Origin: CAYMCQ01 sp964389025
Lineage (GTDB): Bacteria; Verrucomicrobiota; Verrucomicrobiia; Limisphaerales; CAYMCQ01
Direction of reading: 5' to 3'
Assembly: GCA_964389025.1 (NCBI GenBank)
Contig: CAYMCQ010000006.1
Span: forward strand, 21,380-85,379
Length of the DNA: 64,000 nt
The notes under the pieces are model-generated. The model saw nothing but the letters and a program-made list of their open reading frames with translations, was not told where the DNA came from and searched no databases. Within the stretch, counting starts at the first letter, position 1; every line of letters begins with the position of its first letter. A program made the translations under genes and the position numbers. Below, one piece after another: positions 25,019-33,273 of the stretch.

Positions 25019-28000
25019 ATGGGCCGTCCGCGCCGTATCGCGGCGGCAATAACGGCGGCAATACGCTTTGAATCCCCGGATATGAAACGCAGCGGTCCAG
25101 CAAAAGTCCTGTCGCCTGAGGAACTCACGGACTTGGCTTCCCTCGTCGGCAAGCTCCAGAAATCGGAAGACGCAGTTTCCCGCTATCTGATGAGCCGCCT
25201 GACGGATCATACTCGCGAGCTGCTGGTCGCGAACACGGCCAATGGGTCGGACCAGATATTGCGCCGGGCGCTGGCGAAGGAGTTGTGTGCGATCATCGAG
25301 GGTGAATCAATTTTCGAGTCGGAGCGATTCGCTGCCGTTACCTTGTCGCCAAAAACCCTCAACTGCGTCGGCAGGTCCTTGAATGGGCAGCCGCTGATGC
25401 GTTTTAATCGGCTGCTTTTGGAAGACGCTTACCCGCGCGAAATAGCGCAGCGACTCAACGAAGGGAAAAAGCAGAAGCGGATTTATGTCGGGCGCAACCT
25501 GTTTCGCATCGAGGGGGTAAAGGGCATCTACGCCAAAGTCAAAATCAAAGGCACGACGTATAACCCCCCTCTTGGAACCGAGAACCCGGAGGAAGCGCGG
25601 GAAAGGTTCGAACAATGGGTTGTCAATAAACGGAAATCGCTGAAACAGGTGTGCGCCGGCGAAGGGACGCCCGCCAGTTATGTAGAGGCGTACCTGGCGT
25701 CCCGAAACGACGAAGTAGCACTTGGCAAGCTGAAGCCACTGACGATTACAAATCTGCGGAAGACTTACCATCGCCTTGGCCTCCACTGGGGAGATTTCAC
25801 ATCAATTTCTTTGGAGAAATTCTTCCAGCCGAAAACCATCGAAGGAGTTGGGAAATTTCTGCTAACCGAGGCAAGGAACACGTTCCGTCCTACGAAGTCC
25901 TTATCACCCGGATCGTACAACTCCTTCATGAGTGCCATTTCGTTGCTGCTTGGGTATTTCAAAGACCAAGGCAAGCTCGCAGAGGAGTTGTACCTGCAGC
26001 TCAGGAACAAAATCGAATATGCGAAAGTCCCTCCTCGCCAAATCCAAATGCCGACGGTTGAACAATTGAAACAGATGCGAGCCTATTTATACCAAGTTCG
26101 GCAAGGCAAGAGCTACGGCGAGACCGGAGTGAAGTTCGACGTTTACATGCTCTCAAGCCAGAGGAAGGCGACGGTCAATGCGATGAAGGTGGAACACTTC
26201 GATTTTGTCAGAAGTGAGGTTCTCCTAACCAAGCTTAAGGGCAGGGCGGGACAGCCAACAGAAGAGGTCAGGCCGATGCCGCCGGAGCTTGCCGAGATTG
26301 TGCAGCGGTACATCACAGCCCGCGGTCTTAAACAAGGCGACCCGCTCTGGAAGACACGGAACAACAACAACGCCTTTCAAACCGCAGCAAGGGCTGTTGG
26401 ACTGGACCGATGGTTCGCTCATGCGTGTCGGAAATGGTTTGGCACAACCGCACTCAAGAGGATTAGAGATCCGCTCGCCGTCTCAGACATGATGTGCCAT
26501 CGAGATGGCGGGAAGACTTTGTTGAGCGCGTACCGCCAACTTTGCTCCGAGCACCTCCAAGGCGCTGCCAACACGCTCAAATTGTATCCGGGAGCCATCC
26601 CCGGCAAAAGTTTGGAGGCCGCCGCTGCGCAGGCAAAAGCGATGATTGCAAAAATTCTGACTTCGGACGCAGAGCCGGCGGCCAGGGCGCTGGACGCAAT
26701 TCTTTGGATCGAATCGAAGTTGGACAGTCGGGACTATGAGGCGTTAACACAATTGCCACGTTTGGGGCAGGAGCATCCAGCGATATACACACAGGCTCCA
26801 TCGCAGGTAGTCGAAAAACCGACCCCGATGATGTTGAAGGAAAACCTGAAGTGCTTGATAGCGCTGAACGGCGTTTATCACAGCGATATTGCTGTCGCAA
26901 CTGGCATTCCTCGATCCACTGTCGCGCGGGCCTGCAAGTTCGGCGACTTACAAGCGTGCTTTGTGCCGGCTGTCTGTGGATATTTTGGAGTAAGCCCGCA
27001 GCAGTTATTGACAACCGACCTGACCCGCCCAGCGGATACTTCCGAGGAGTGTCCGCGCAAGTCTGAATCGGCTCAGTTGGTGACCAATAACCAGCCGCCT
27101 CCAGCGAAGCACGAAAAAACATTTGACGACTTAGTGGTGCAGCACGACCCGGCCGCGATCGCAGAAACAATCGCCCAGAATTTGGCGGGCATGATGTTCG
27201 AACGCAATCTGACGGCCAACGGGCTTGCGATCAAAGCGGGTTTTACCTCGGCACAATGTTACAGAATCCTCAAGAAGCAATCAGTGCCCACGCAGGACAC
27301 CCTTTCAAAGCTCGCCAAGGCATTGGGTGCGACCGAGGTCGAAATACTGGATCCGGAACGAGAGAATACTGCTCCGAATCCATCTCATGTTAAGGCTAAT
27401 CTGAATGCCATCATCGCGCACCACGGACTCGCGAGCAGCACGTACTTTGTGCGGTCTTGCCGCATGGATAGCAAGGCCATGCACGAGGTGCTCGCAACGG
27501 GCGACATTTCAGCCTTGCAGGCGCATCGTATCGTCCAGGCTGAGGGCGAAAACTTTTCAGTACGCCAGTTGGTAATGGAGGATATCACAGCGATGTACCC
27601 GCCGGTTCCAGTGATTGATCCTGTCGTCATCAGCAGGAATCTCAGGAGCATCTGCTGGGAACAGGGCCTGTACCCAGCGGAGATCGCGCGACAGGCCGGC
27701 ATCTCGCCAATGTCCGCAGTCGCTTACGCTGAAGGCAGGTCGCGTCGCATTGATCGCAAATTGCTGACGGAGGTCGCGCGAGCACTTGGTATCGGTCTCG
27801 CGGAATTGGCAGATCCGGTGCGACCAGAAGTAACGGTGACGCCATTCTTCAAGACGAATCTCGAACACCTCATCAACTCATCCGGCATGGCACCGACTCC
27901 TCTGGGTGAAGCTTGCGGGATAGAATTAAGAGTTCAACGCACGCTATTAGGCGGCACAGACCCTAACCCTCACCAAGTGGCGAAGCTGGCCCGATTTTTT

Positions 28001-28231
28001 CACGTGTCGCCGCGAGATCTGCTTATGACGGATCTGCGTGGGTTCCATTCCGCGCCTGACCAGAAGCAAGCACAAAACCGTGATCAGCAAACGGCGCAAG
28101 GGTCCGAGAATAACGCCGACGCGGACGGGCCCGAGTGCCAACACGCGAATCTGCGGAACCAATTTGCTGTTCAGTTGAACGGTGCAGCGGCGCATGACGG
28201 ACTTGATCTCTCGACCGAGGTACCGAGATAA
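25019..28231 (+). CDS. Tyrosine recombinase fused to five tandem Cro/CI-type HTH units
   Basis: This is a 1070-residue protein. Residues 150-210 look like an arm/AP2-type binding region (IYVGRNLFRIEGVKGIYAKV), 220-335 like the SAM-like core-binding domain and 340-525 like the catalytic domain. Catalytic residues are R382 (SSQRKATV), a lysine in KLKGR (405-409), H468-x-x-R471 (HACR), H494 (MCHRDGG) and Y505 (LLSAYRQL). Residues 604-668, 716-780, 790-857, 870-935 and 943-1008 are five similar HTH units, each ending in a motif such as LLTTDL or LLMTDL. Such a tail is far from the usual 350-450-residue integrase. The gene ends 241 nt before a tRNA-Arg 3' fragment, the expected attachment site. 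A TTGACA box lies at 24893-24898. An ATG at 25082 is an alternative start. Confidence 0.85.
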   Translation: MGRPRRIAAAITAAIRFESPDMKRSGPAKVLSPEELTDLASLVGKLQKSEDAVSRYLMSRLTDHTRELLVANTANGSDQILRRALAKELCAIIEGESIFESERFAAVTLSPKTLNCVGRSLNGQPLMRFNRLLLEDAYPREIAQRLNEGKKQKRIYVGRNLFRIEGVKGIYAKVKIKGTTYNPPLGTENPEEARERFEQWVVNKRKSLKQVCAGEGTPASYVEAYLASRNDEVALGKLKPLTITNLRKTYHRLGLHWGDFTSISLEKFFQPKTIEGVGKFLLTEARNTFRPTKSLSPGSYNSFMSAISLLLGYFKDQGKLAEELYLQLRNKIEYAKVPPRQIQMPTVEQLKQMRAYLYQVRQGKSYGETGVKFDVYMLSSQRKATVNAMKVEHFDFVRSEVLLTKLKGRAGQPTEEVRPMPPELAEIVQRYITARGLKQGDPLWKTRNNNNAFQTAARAVGLDRWFAHACRKWFGTTALKRIRDPLAVSDMMCHRDGGKTLLSAYRQLCSEHLQGAANTLKLYPGAIPGKSLEAAAAQAKAMIAKILTSDAEPAARALDAILWIESKLDSRDYEALTQLPRLGQEHPAIYTQAPSQVVEKPTPMMLKENLKCLIALNGVYHSDIAVATGIPRSTVARACKFGDLQACFVPAVCGYFGVSPQQLLTTDLTRPADTSEECPRKSESAQLVTNNQPPPAKHEKTFDDLVVQHDPAAIAETIAQNLAGMMFERNLTANGLAIKAGFTSAQCYRILKKQSVPTQDTLSKLAKALGATEVEILDPERENTAPNPSHVKANLNAIIAHHGLASSTYFVRSCRMDSKAMHEVLATGDISALQAHRIVQAEGENFSVRQLVMEDITAMYPPVPVIDPVVISRNLRSICWEQGLYPAEIARQAGISPMSAVAYAEGRSRRIDRKLLTEVARALGIGLAELADPVRPEVTVTPFFKTNLEHLINSSGMAPTPLGEACGIELRVQRTLLGGTDPNPHQVAKLARFFHVSPRDLLMTDLRGFHSAPDQKQAQNRDQQTAQGSENNADADGPECQHANLRNQFAVQLNGAAAHDGLDLSTEVPR

Positions 28232-28472
28232 ACAATTGAGAAAACCATGATGCAGAGTGAAGAAGCGGGTGCCGTGCGAGTGCCATCAAATGGAAAAACG
28301 CCCCATTATTATTCCATTGCGAGACGTCGCTGCTCGCGAGTGCGATCAGGTGAGAAGTGTAGTCCAAAAGTAGTCCAACGCTTCGCCTCCGCACGAGCCC
28401 TGCACTGCAACGCACCCGTTGACTTTCTTAGAAAAACCGCGTAAAACCTAATAAAAATAGCGCTTTGGGATA
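28232..28472. other. Non-coding stretch between integrase gene and att site
   Basis: No convincing gene is seen. GTAGTCCAA occurs at 28359-28367 and 28370-28378, starts 11 bp apart, which resembles paired arm-type integrase sites. The rest shows no clear pattern. The region from the integrase stop to the tRNA fragment is where the recombinase would assemble. Confidence 0.4.
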
Positions 28473-28518
28473 CCTTCTAAGCAGAGGGTCGCGTGTTCGA
28501 CTCACGCCGGGCGCGCCA
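28473..28518 (+). other. Attachment site: displaced 3' end of tRNA-Arg(UCU)
   Basis: The sequence reads as the anticodon loop CTTCTAA (anticodon TCT), the 3' anticodon strand GCAGA, a perfect T-arm (GCGTG-TTCGACT-CACGC, 28491-28507), acceptor strand CGGGCGC, discriminator G and encoded CCA (28516-28518). The 5' half of the tRNA is absent: the bases before the loop do not pair with GCAGA and no acceptor GCGCCCG is found upstream. This is the left-over half produced when an island integrates into a tRNA gene, so it marks the right edge of the island. The intact tRNA should lie beyond the left window edge. Confidence 0.8.
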
Positions 28519-28524
28519 CTTTCC

Positions 28525-28552
28525 ATTTACGATTTGCGATTTACGATTTACG
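28525..28552. repeat. Four 7-bp tandem repeats ATTTRCG
   Basis: ATTTACG, ATTTGCG, ATTTACG, ATTTACG follow each other exactly, just right of the att site and 11 nt before the likely start of the pterin-binding protein gene. It is probably one of the short spacer repeats common in this genome. Confidence 0.7.
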
Positions 28553-28563
28553 ATGCCTTCCAC

Positions 28564-29451
28564 GTGCTGAAACTGGAACACCTTGCCGAACTGCTGGAGA
28601 AAAACCGCGACGCCGCGAAAGCGCGCGTGAAAGAATTTTCCATCGGCGGAAAAAAATTTGCGCTCAACTCGCAGCCCGCGATCATGGGCGTGGTCAACCT
28701 CTCGCCGGATTCGTGGTATCGCGAAAGCGTCTGCCTGAGCGCGGAAACTGCGGTTCAGCGCGCGGAAGTTTTGCGGGCGCAGGGCGCGGACATCGTGGAC
28801 ATCGGCGCGGAATCCACGCTGGCTCACGCGGCACGCGCGGGACAATCAGCGCAGCAAAGCAAACTGCTGCCGGTCATCAAAGCCTTGCGGGCGCGGAAAA
28901 TTTTGGTGTCTGCCGAAACCTACCAACCGTCCGTTGCCCGCGCCTGCCTGAAAGCTGGCGCGAACATTTTGAATCTCACAGGCACGAAGCTGAGTTCGGA
29001 AATGCTCCGCATGATTGCAGGCCATGATGCCGCTGTGATTCTTTGCTACGTGCAGGGAAAGAACGTCCGCGATGTCGGCGACTTCGATTTGTGCGGCGAC
29101 CCGATCGAGGCAATGCGCGAATTTTTTGCCCAGCAGATCGAAATCGCCACCCGCAACGGCGTGGAGAAAATTTTCATAGACCCCGGCCTCGGATTTTACT
29201 ACCGCAACTTGCAGGACAGCGCGGTGCGCGTGCGGCATCAGATGAATGTTTTCCTGAACACGTTCCGATTGCGCGAGCTTGGTTTTCCCGTTTGCAACGC
29301 TTTGCCGCACGCGTTCGAATATTTCGGCGAGGAAGTCCGTTGCGCCGAGCCGTTCTTCGCGGTGCTTGCTGCGCTGGGCAAAACAGATATGTTCCGCACA
29401 CACGAAGTCCCGCGCATCAAGGCCGTGCTGGAGACACTGAAGGTGTTTTGA
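28564..29451 (+). CDS. Dihydropteroate synthase-like (pterin-binding) protein
   Basis: About 295 residues with the TIM-barrel pattern of dihydropteroate synthases: IMGVVNLSPDSWY (compare the DHPS motif MGIxNxTPDSF), GADIVDIGAEST, ILVSAETYQPSVARACLKAG and IFIDPGLGFYY. True FolP condenses pterin diphosphate with p-aminobenzoate. This protein departs from the standard motifs (for example ESTL in place of ESTRPG), so it may be a DHPS-family enzyme of other specificity. The open frame reaches back through the att site to 28465, but translation across a tRNA fragment is unlikely; GTG at 28564 is my choice. It is the first core gene right of the island. Confidence 0.75.
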   Translation: MLKLEHLAELLEKNRDAAKARVKEFSIGGKKFALNSQPAIMGVVNLSPDSWYRESVCLSAETAVQRAEVLRAQGADIVDIGAESTLAHAARAGQSAQQSKLLPVIKALRARKILVSAETYQPSVARACLKAGANILNLTGTKLSSEMLRMIAGHDAAVILCYVQGKNVRDVGDFDLCGDPIEAMREFFAQQIEIATRNGVEKIFIDPGLGFYYRNLQDSAVRVRHQMNVFLNTFRLRELGFPVCNALPHAFEYFGEEVRCAEPFFAVLAALGKTDMFRTHEVPRIKAVLETLKVF

Positions 29452-29461
29452 GCGTGAGCTT

Positions 29462-29529
29462 CGGAGGGACGAGTTACACGAGTCCCAAATCAAAGATCAA
29501 GTCAGGGCGTCGTGGAACTCAGCCCTCCG
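29462..29529. repeat. REP-like imperfect inverted repeat (CGGAGGG family) over the egtD end
   Basis: The left arm CGGAGGGACGAGTTACACGA and a matching inverted right arm ending CCCTCCG form a hairpin. The same family occurs at 45798-45858. The last codons of the EgtD-like gene (29502) lie inside the right arm. Confidence 0.7.
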
Positions 29530-30503
29530 GATTTGCGGCAAAGAAACACGCCCTCTTCTTCCGACTTCGTGATCCATTGGTTGAGAACTTCGATGCCGTG
29601 CACCGCCAGAATACTTTTCGCGCGCTCTGGCGCGTAGCGATACGAAAAGAAAAGCCGGATCGCTTCGCCAGCTCGAAATCGGAACCGCTCCGAGCCCACC
29701 CTGATTTCGCGTGCTCTGGTGAAATGAAAATTGGCGACGATGCGTTTCAAATTTCGATGAGGATCAATCGTGAAGCGCAATTCGCCGTCGCCGTGCTCGA
29801 CGCCCAAATCCAGCAGAAACGTCATCAGCCAGTCACGGGTCAGCGCGTTGTCGTATTGCGGCAGGATTTTTTTCAGGCCGGCATCGTAGTCTCTGCCGGG
29901 CGCGAGGTTGGCGCTGAACAGCAATAAATCTTTCGGTCGCAGCAGCGACGCGAGTTTCGGCAAAATGATTTGCGGCTCGAAGTTCGGAATCATGCCGAAG
30001 AAGGTGATGAGGCGATTGGCTATCGGCGATTGGCTATCGGCAAAAGCGCCTGAAAGGTCGCGCGCCGTCGCCAGATCGCACGCGCACGGGAAACAATTTT
30101 TCTCCGGCACAAATTTCAGCGCAGCCCGTCTTGCGACCAAAACCATCGGCACGCTCACGTCGCATGGCGTGTAGGAGATTTTCTTTCCGGCGTCGCGTAG
30201 CAACTTCAACAGCCGCGCGTCCTTTTGCCCGCCGCCGCAGCCGAGGCCGATGACGTGGACGGTCGCGGATTGTATATTTTTGGCGGCGGCCTTGAAACTT
30301 TGTCTGTAAATCTTCGTGCAATCCGGGTCAAGCCGTGCGGGCGAATGCGCTTCATGCAGCGCGAGCCATTTCTGGGTCTGCTTGTGGCTGTCGTAATGGA
30401 ACTTGTGGTTGATTCGGCGCAAACGCAGCGATTGGAGCAGGTCGCGCCGGACACTTTCCGGGAACTGGCTTTCGTGAATGATGACGTTGGCCACGGCTGG
30501 CAT
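29502..30503 (-). CDS. EgtD-like SAM-dependent methyltransferase
   Basis: This 333-residue protein resembles the histidine N-alpha-methyltransferase family (EgtD) that makes hercynine for ergothioneine. It has a SAM-binding GLGCGGGQKD loop and LITFFGMIPNFEP, matching the LFxGSTIGNF motif of EgtD. The start is ATG at 30503 (MPAVANVII); the frame extends 20 codons further but without family likeness. No egtB is next to it, so the substrate is uncertain. The segment ADSQSPIAN (near residue 160) is encoded by a dispersed repeat also found in ctaA and larC. The C-terminal residues are encoded by another repeat. It faces the DHPS-like gene convergently. Confidence 0.7.
   Translation of the reverse strand: MPAVANVIIHESQFPESVRRDLLQSLRLRRINHKFHYDSHKQTQKWLALHEAHSPARLDPDCTKIYRQSFKAAAKNIQSATVHVIGLGCGGGQKDARLLKLLRDAGKKISYTPCDVSVPMVLVARRAALKFVPEKNCFPCACDLATARDLSGAFADSQSPIANRLITFFGMIPNFEPQIILPKLASLLRPKDLLLFSANLAPGRDYDAGLKKILPQYDNALTRDWLMTFLLDLGVEHGDGELRFTIDPHRNLKRIVANFHFTRAREIRVGSERFRFRAGEAIRLFFSYRYAPERAKSILAVHGIEVLNQWITKSEEEGVFLCRKSGGLSSTTP
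30011..30041. repeat. Intragenic dispersed repeat, core CGGCGATTGGCTATCGGC
   Basis: The core is embedded in egtD and partly duplicated. It is translated in frame (minus strand) to ADSQSPIAN. Copies with one or two mismatches lie in ctaA (39253-39282) and larC (46676-46707). Confidence 0.7.
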
Positions 30504-30569
30504 GAGTGATTGTTTCGGCGAAATCCAGCTAGTGTGCAAGCTTTGTTGGACAAAGCCGAACATCTTTCT

Positions 30570-30704
30570 TTAACACCGGGCTTCAGCCCGGTGGAAGAAG
30601 CAGCGAAAAGTCCAACCGCTTCAGCGGTTTTTAGCCGGAGGCAAGCTGCTAAAGCGGCTGGGCATCATGCATTGATCCATCACCGGGCTGAAGCCCGGTG
30701 TTAA
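30570..30704. repeat. REP/BIME-like element with 24-bp perfect inverted ends
   Basis: The ends 30570-30593 and 30681-30704 are perfect inverted copies, and each is itself a hairpin (ACCGGGCT-TC-AGCCCGGT type). Between them is another small palindrome, AACCGCTTCAGCGGTT. It fills the gap between the egtD and UVR-protein genes, which are divergently transcribed, and may also act as a terminator or mRNA-stabilising structure. Confidence 0.8.
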
Positions 30705-30784
30705 TGAGAGGTCAATAGCTCAGAAATTTTTCTACGAATTTTTTCCTCGCGTTGACTTTTCAGAACCGCAATTGATATTCGCAT

Positions 30785-31540
30785 ATGGATTTCGACATCT
30801 CGCACATCCTCGATCAATGGGATTATTCGCCGGGACAGGTCGTCGTCAGAAAATTCAAGGCCAAGGACGGCACGGAAAAAATTCAACTGCGCGTGGATCT
30901 CGGCATTTTGCAGATGAATCTGGAAGGCCGGCCAGATGGCAAACGACCGCTCGGCCATCCATCGCTTTTCGAGTTCTTCAAACAGAAACTCTACAAGCAC
31001 ATCGCCGCGCACAACGGCGACGATGACGGCTTCGAACTCACGCTCGAAGATTGCGCGAAGCTTCAGCTCGAAGCGCTGCAATATCATCACCGCTACATCT
31101 GCCTGCTGCAACTGGACGACTACGACCGCGTCATCCGCGACACGCAGCGCAATCTCGAGGTCTTCGAGTTCGCCGAGCAATACGCCGAGGCCGAGGAACT
31201 CGCGTGGACGCTCCAGCAATTTCAGCCGCAGCTTCTGATGATCCGCACCCGCGCGCTCGCGGCGCAGGAATTGAAGGCCGACGATTTCGAGAGGGGCATC
31301 GAGCAGGTGGACAAGGGGCTTGAGGCCATCCGCGAATTTTTCCGCAAGACCATGCGCGTGGAATTGATGGAGCACAGCGGCGAGCTGCAATCGCTCGAAC
31401 GCTGGCGTGAAGACCTTTTGCTCAAGCGCCCGCTCTCCGAACGCGAGAGGCTGGAGAACGCGCTGCAGGACGCGATCCGCAGCGAGGATTACCAGAAAGC
31501 CGCCGAGTGCCGCGACGCGTTGAAAAATCTCAAAGAATAG
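30785..31540 (+). CDS. UvrB/UvrC-motif (UVR) domain protein
   Basis: This 251-residue protein begins DISHILDQWDYSPGQVVVRKF and ends with a UVR motif at about 221-250 (ERLENALQDAIRSEDYQKAA then ECRDALKN), the helical hairpin by which UvrB and UvrC interact. The middle is helical and Glu/Gln-rich. Proteins of this plan occur in Verrucomicrobia and Planctomycetes and their function is not established. It is one base from the GatB/YqeY gene and probably in an operon with it. The start follows closely on a REP element. Confidence 0.8.
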   Translation: MDFDISHILDQWDYSPGQVVVRKFKAKDGTEKIQLRVDLGILQMNLEGRPDGKRPLGHPSLFEFFKQKLYKHIAAHNGDDDGFELTLEDCAKLQLEALQYHHRYICLLQLDDYDRVIRDTQRNLEVFEFAEQYAEAEELAWTLQQFQPQLLMIRTRALAAQELKADDFERGIEQVDKGLEAIREFFRKTMRVELMEHSGELQSLERWREDLLLKRPLSERERLENALQDAIRSEDYQKAAECRDALKNLKE

Positions 31541-31541
31541 A

Positions 31542-31988
31542 ATGGCTCTTCAGGACAAACTCGCCGAGGAGATCAAATCCGCGATGCTCGCCCGGGACGC
31601 CGACCGTCTTTCCGCGCTGCGGATGTTGAAGTCTGCCGCCGGTTACCTGCAAATCGAGCGCAAGACCGACAAACTTTCCGACGCGGATTTCGTCTCGCTT
31701 GTGCAAAAAGAAGTGAAGAAGCGCCGCGATTCCGCCGAGCAATTTGAAAAGGGTGGACGGCTTGAACTCGCCGAGAAGGAGAAAAAAGAAATCACCGTGC
31801 TGGAAAGTTTCCTGCCGAAACCGCTCTCGCCGGAGGAACTGGAACAGTTGGTCAAAGCGGTAATTCAAGAAGTCGGCGCGACGAGCAAGAAGGACATGGG
31901 CGCGGTGATGAAAGCAGCACAGGCAAAAGCTGCGGGGCGCGCGGATGGGAAAACTTTGAGTGCGCTTGTTGGAAAGCTCCTGGCGTAA
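31542..31988 (+). CDS. GatB/YqeY domain-containing protein
   Basis: This 148-residue YqeY-like protein is related to the C-terminal tail domain of GatB, the amidotransferase for Gln-tRNA(Gln)/Asn-tRNA(Asn). The family signature is plain: MLARDADRLSALRMLKSA, VLESFLPKPLSPEEL and a C-terminal GAVMKAAQAKAAGRADGKTL. The length is typical. Its likely role is tRNA-related but undefined. It begins directly after the UVR gene and ends just before a convergent DUF420 gene (6-nt gap). Confidence 0.9.
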   Translation: MALQDKLAEEIKSAMLARDADRLSALRMLKSAAGYLQIERKTDKLSDADFVSLVQKEVKKRRDSAEQFEKGGRLELAEKEKKEITVLESFLPKPLSPEELEQLVKAVIQEVGATSKKDMGAVMKAAQAKAAGRADGKTLSALVGKLLA

Positions 31989-31994
31989 CTCCGT

Positions 31995-32426
31995 TCAGCG
32001 CGCCTGCGGAAACTTCACGTAGAGCAGCCAGTAAATCAGCACGCCGGTCACGGAGACATACATCCAGATGGGCCACGTCCAGCGGGCGATTTTTTTGTGG
32101 AGGTCGAACCGGCCTTTGAGCGCGCGGGTGAGCGTCACGATGACCATTGGCAGAATGATTGTTGCGAGCAGTGTGTGGGTGAACAGAAGTGTCAGATAAA
32201 TCGGACGAAACCACGCCGGCTCTTTGAATTTCGTGATGGTGTGGACGGCGAAGTGATACGTAAGATACGACGCGAGAAAAAACGTGGAGGTGATGACGGC
32301 GGCGATCATGCAGCGGCGGTGCGCGACGATGTTTTTCCGCAGGATGAAATAGAGGGCAAAGCTCAACAGGATCGCGCAGAGCCCGTTGAGGGACGCGTTG
32401 AGGGTGGGAAGGTCTTGCAGAGTCAT
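31995..32426 (-). CDS. DUF420 (YozB/CtaM-like) membrane protein
   Basis: A 143-residue integral membrane protein with four predicted helices (for example LCAILLSFALYFIL, MIAAVITSTFFLASYLTYHF and WPIWMYVSVTGVLIYWLLYV) and the DUF420 pattern with conserved histidines in HTLLATIILPMVIVTL. DUF420 proteins such as CtaM are linked to maturation of heme-copper oxidases, which fits its place at the end of this operon. I take the start ATG at 32426; the frame runs 45 codons further upstream, but that part is encoded by a REP-like repeat. It is separated from the SCO1 gene by 187 nt. Confidence 0.85.
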   Translation of the reverse strand: MTLQDLPTLNASLNGLCAILLSFALYFILRKNIVAHRRCMIAAVITSTFFLASYLTYHFAVHTITKFKEPAWFRPIYLTLLFTHTLLATIILPMVIVTLTRALKGRFDLHKKIARWTWPIWMYVSVTGVLIYWLLYVKFPQAR

Positions 32427-32464
32427 AGCCAGTTGTTGCCGTTGGCGCGCGAGCGTCTTGGGGT

Positions 32465-32528
32465 GCGGCAGTCCTCTGCCGCTTTGGGAACGCAGCGGGA
32501 GAAAACAAAAGCGCCAGAGGACTGGCGC
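32465..32528. repeat. REP-like pair of inverted hairpins
   Basis: GCGGCAGTCCTCTGCCGC (32465-32482) and GCGCCAGAGGACTGGCGC (32511-32528) each form a hairpin. Their cores CAGTCCTCTG and CAGAGGACTG are inverted copies of one another. It lies between the SCO1 and DUF420 genes of the oxidase operon. Confidence 0.75.
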
Positions 32529-32613
32529 AGTCCAAAACCTGGCGAAATATCGCTCCGCCATGCGAAAGACAGAAACTTGGGCGTTAGTGTATGCATAAAA
32601 GCTTCCATCAAAT

Positions 32614-33258
32614 TTATCTTTCCCGCACGAGGTTTTTCACGGCGGAAATAATCTGCGCCTTGGTCTTGTTCCAGTCCACGTCTTCGCCAACGGTTTCAAA
32701 CGCAGCGCGCGCGCGGCCTTGCCTGTCAACAATCACGAAGTAAGTCGCGTGGATGAAGAGGTCGTCAATGGCTTTGCGGTCTTTGGGATCAATCGGGACG
32801 GATGAAAGTTTTAAGCCTTCCACACCGAGCTTGTAGATTTCCTGTTTGTCACCGGTCAAAAAAGTCCACCGGTTGAAATCCGCACCGAACTTCCCGCCGT
32901 ATTCTTTCAGGACGACCGGCGAGTCGAATTCAGGGTCGGTCGTGAGCGTCACGAATTTGTTTTGCAGTTTTGGAGGCAACGCTGCTTGAAGTTCGGCCAT
33001 CTTGCGGGTCATTGCCGGGCACGGCCCGCCGCAGCGCGTGAAGATGATGTCGCCGATCCAGACTTCGCCGCGCAAATCGGCCAGCGTGACGGCGCGATTG
33101 TCCTGATTGGTCAAAACGAAATCAGGAATCTGGCTGATGATGGGCAGCGGTGGCGCGGCGTTGAATTTCGAAATCACAAACACGCCGACGATGGCGGCGA
33201 TGACAAGCGCGAGCGTTCCCCAGACGAGAAATTGGAGGGTTTGCGGAGGTTTGCTCAA
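32614..33258 (-). CDS. SCO1/SenC family copper chaperone
   Basis: This 214-residue protein has one N-terminal membrane anchor (about residues 9-30) and a thioredoxin-fold domain. The copper-binding CxxxC motif is in RCGGPCPAM and the distal histidine in IHATYFVIVD. SCO proteins deliver copper to the CuA site of cytochrome c oxidase subunit II, whose gene is immediately upstream (16-nt gap). All metal ligands are present. Confidence 0.93.
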   Translation of the reverse strand: MSKPPQTLQFLVWGTLALVIAAIVGVFVISKFNAAPPLPIISQIPDFVLTNQDNRAVTLADLRGEVWIGDIIFTRCGGPCPAMTRKMAELQAALPPKLQNKFVTLTTDPEFDSPVVLKEYGGKFGADFNRWTFLTGDKQEIYKLGVEGLKLSSVPIDPKDRKAIDDLFIHATYFVIVDRQGRARAAFETVGEDVDWNKTKAQIISAVKNLVRER

Positions 33259-33273
33259 ATCGGTCCGGCAACG

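Noticed and set aside
28247..28444. Plus-strand 65-codon frame after the integrase
   Set aside because: No ribosome-binding site, low complexity and no homology; it covers the presumed attachment region.
28473..28518. Complete tRNA gene
   Set aside because: Only the 3' half from the anticodon loop onward is present; the D-arm and 5' acceptor strand are missing.
30701..31390. Minus-strand 229-codon frame
   Set aside because: Antisense to the UVR-domain gene, whose C-terminal motif is clear.
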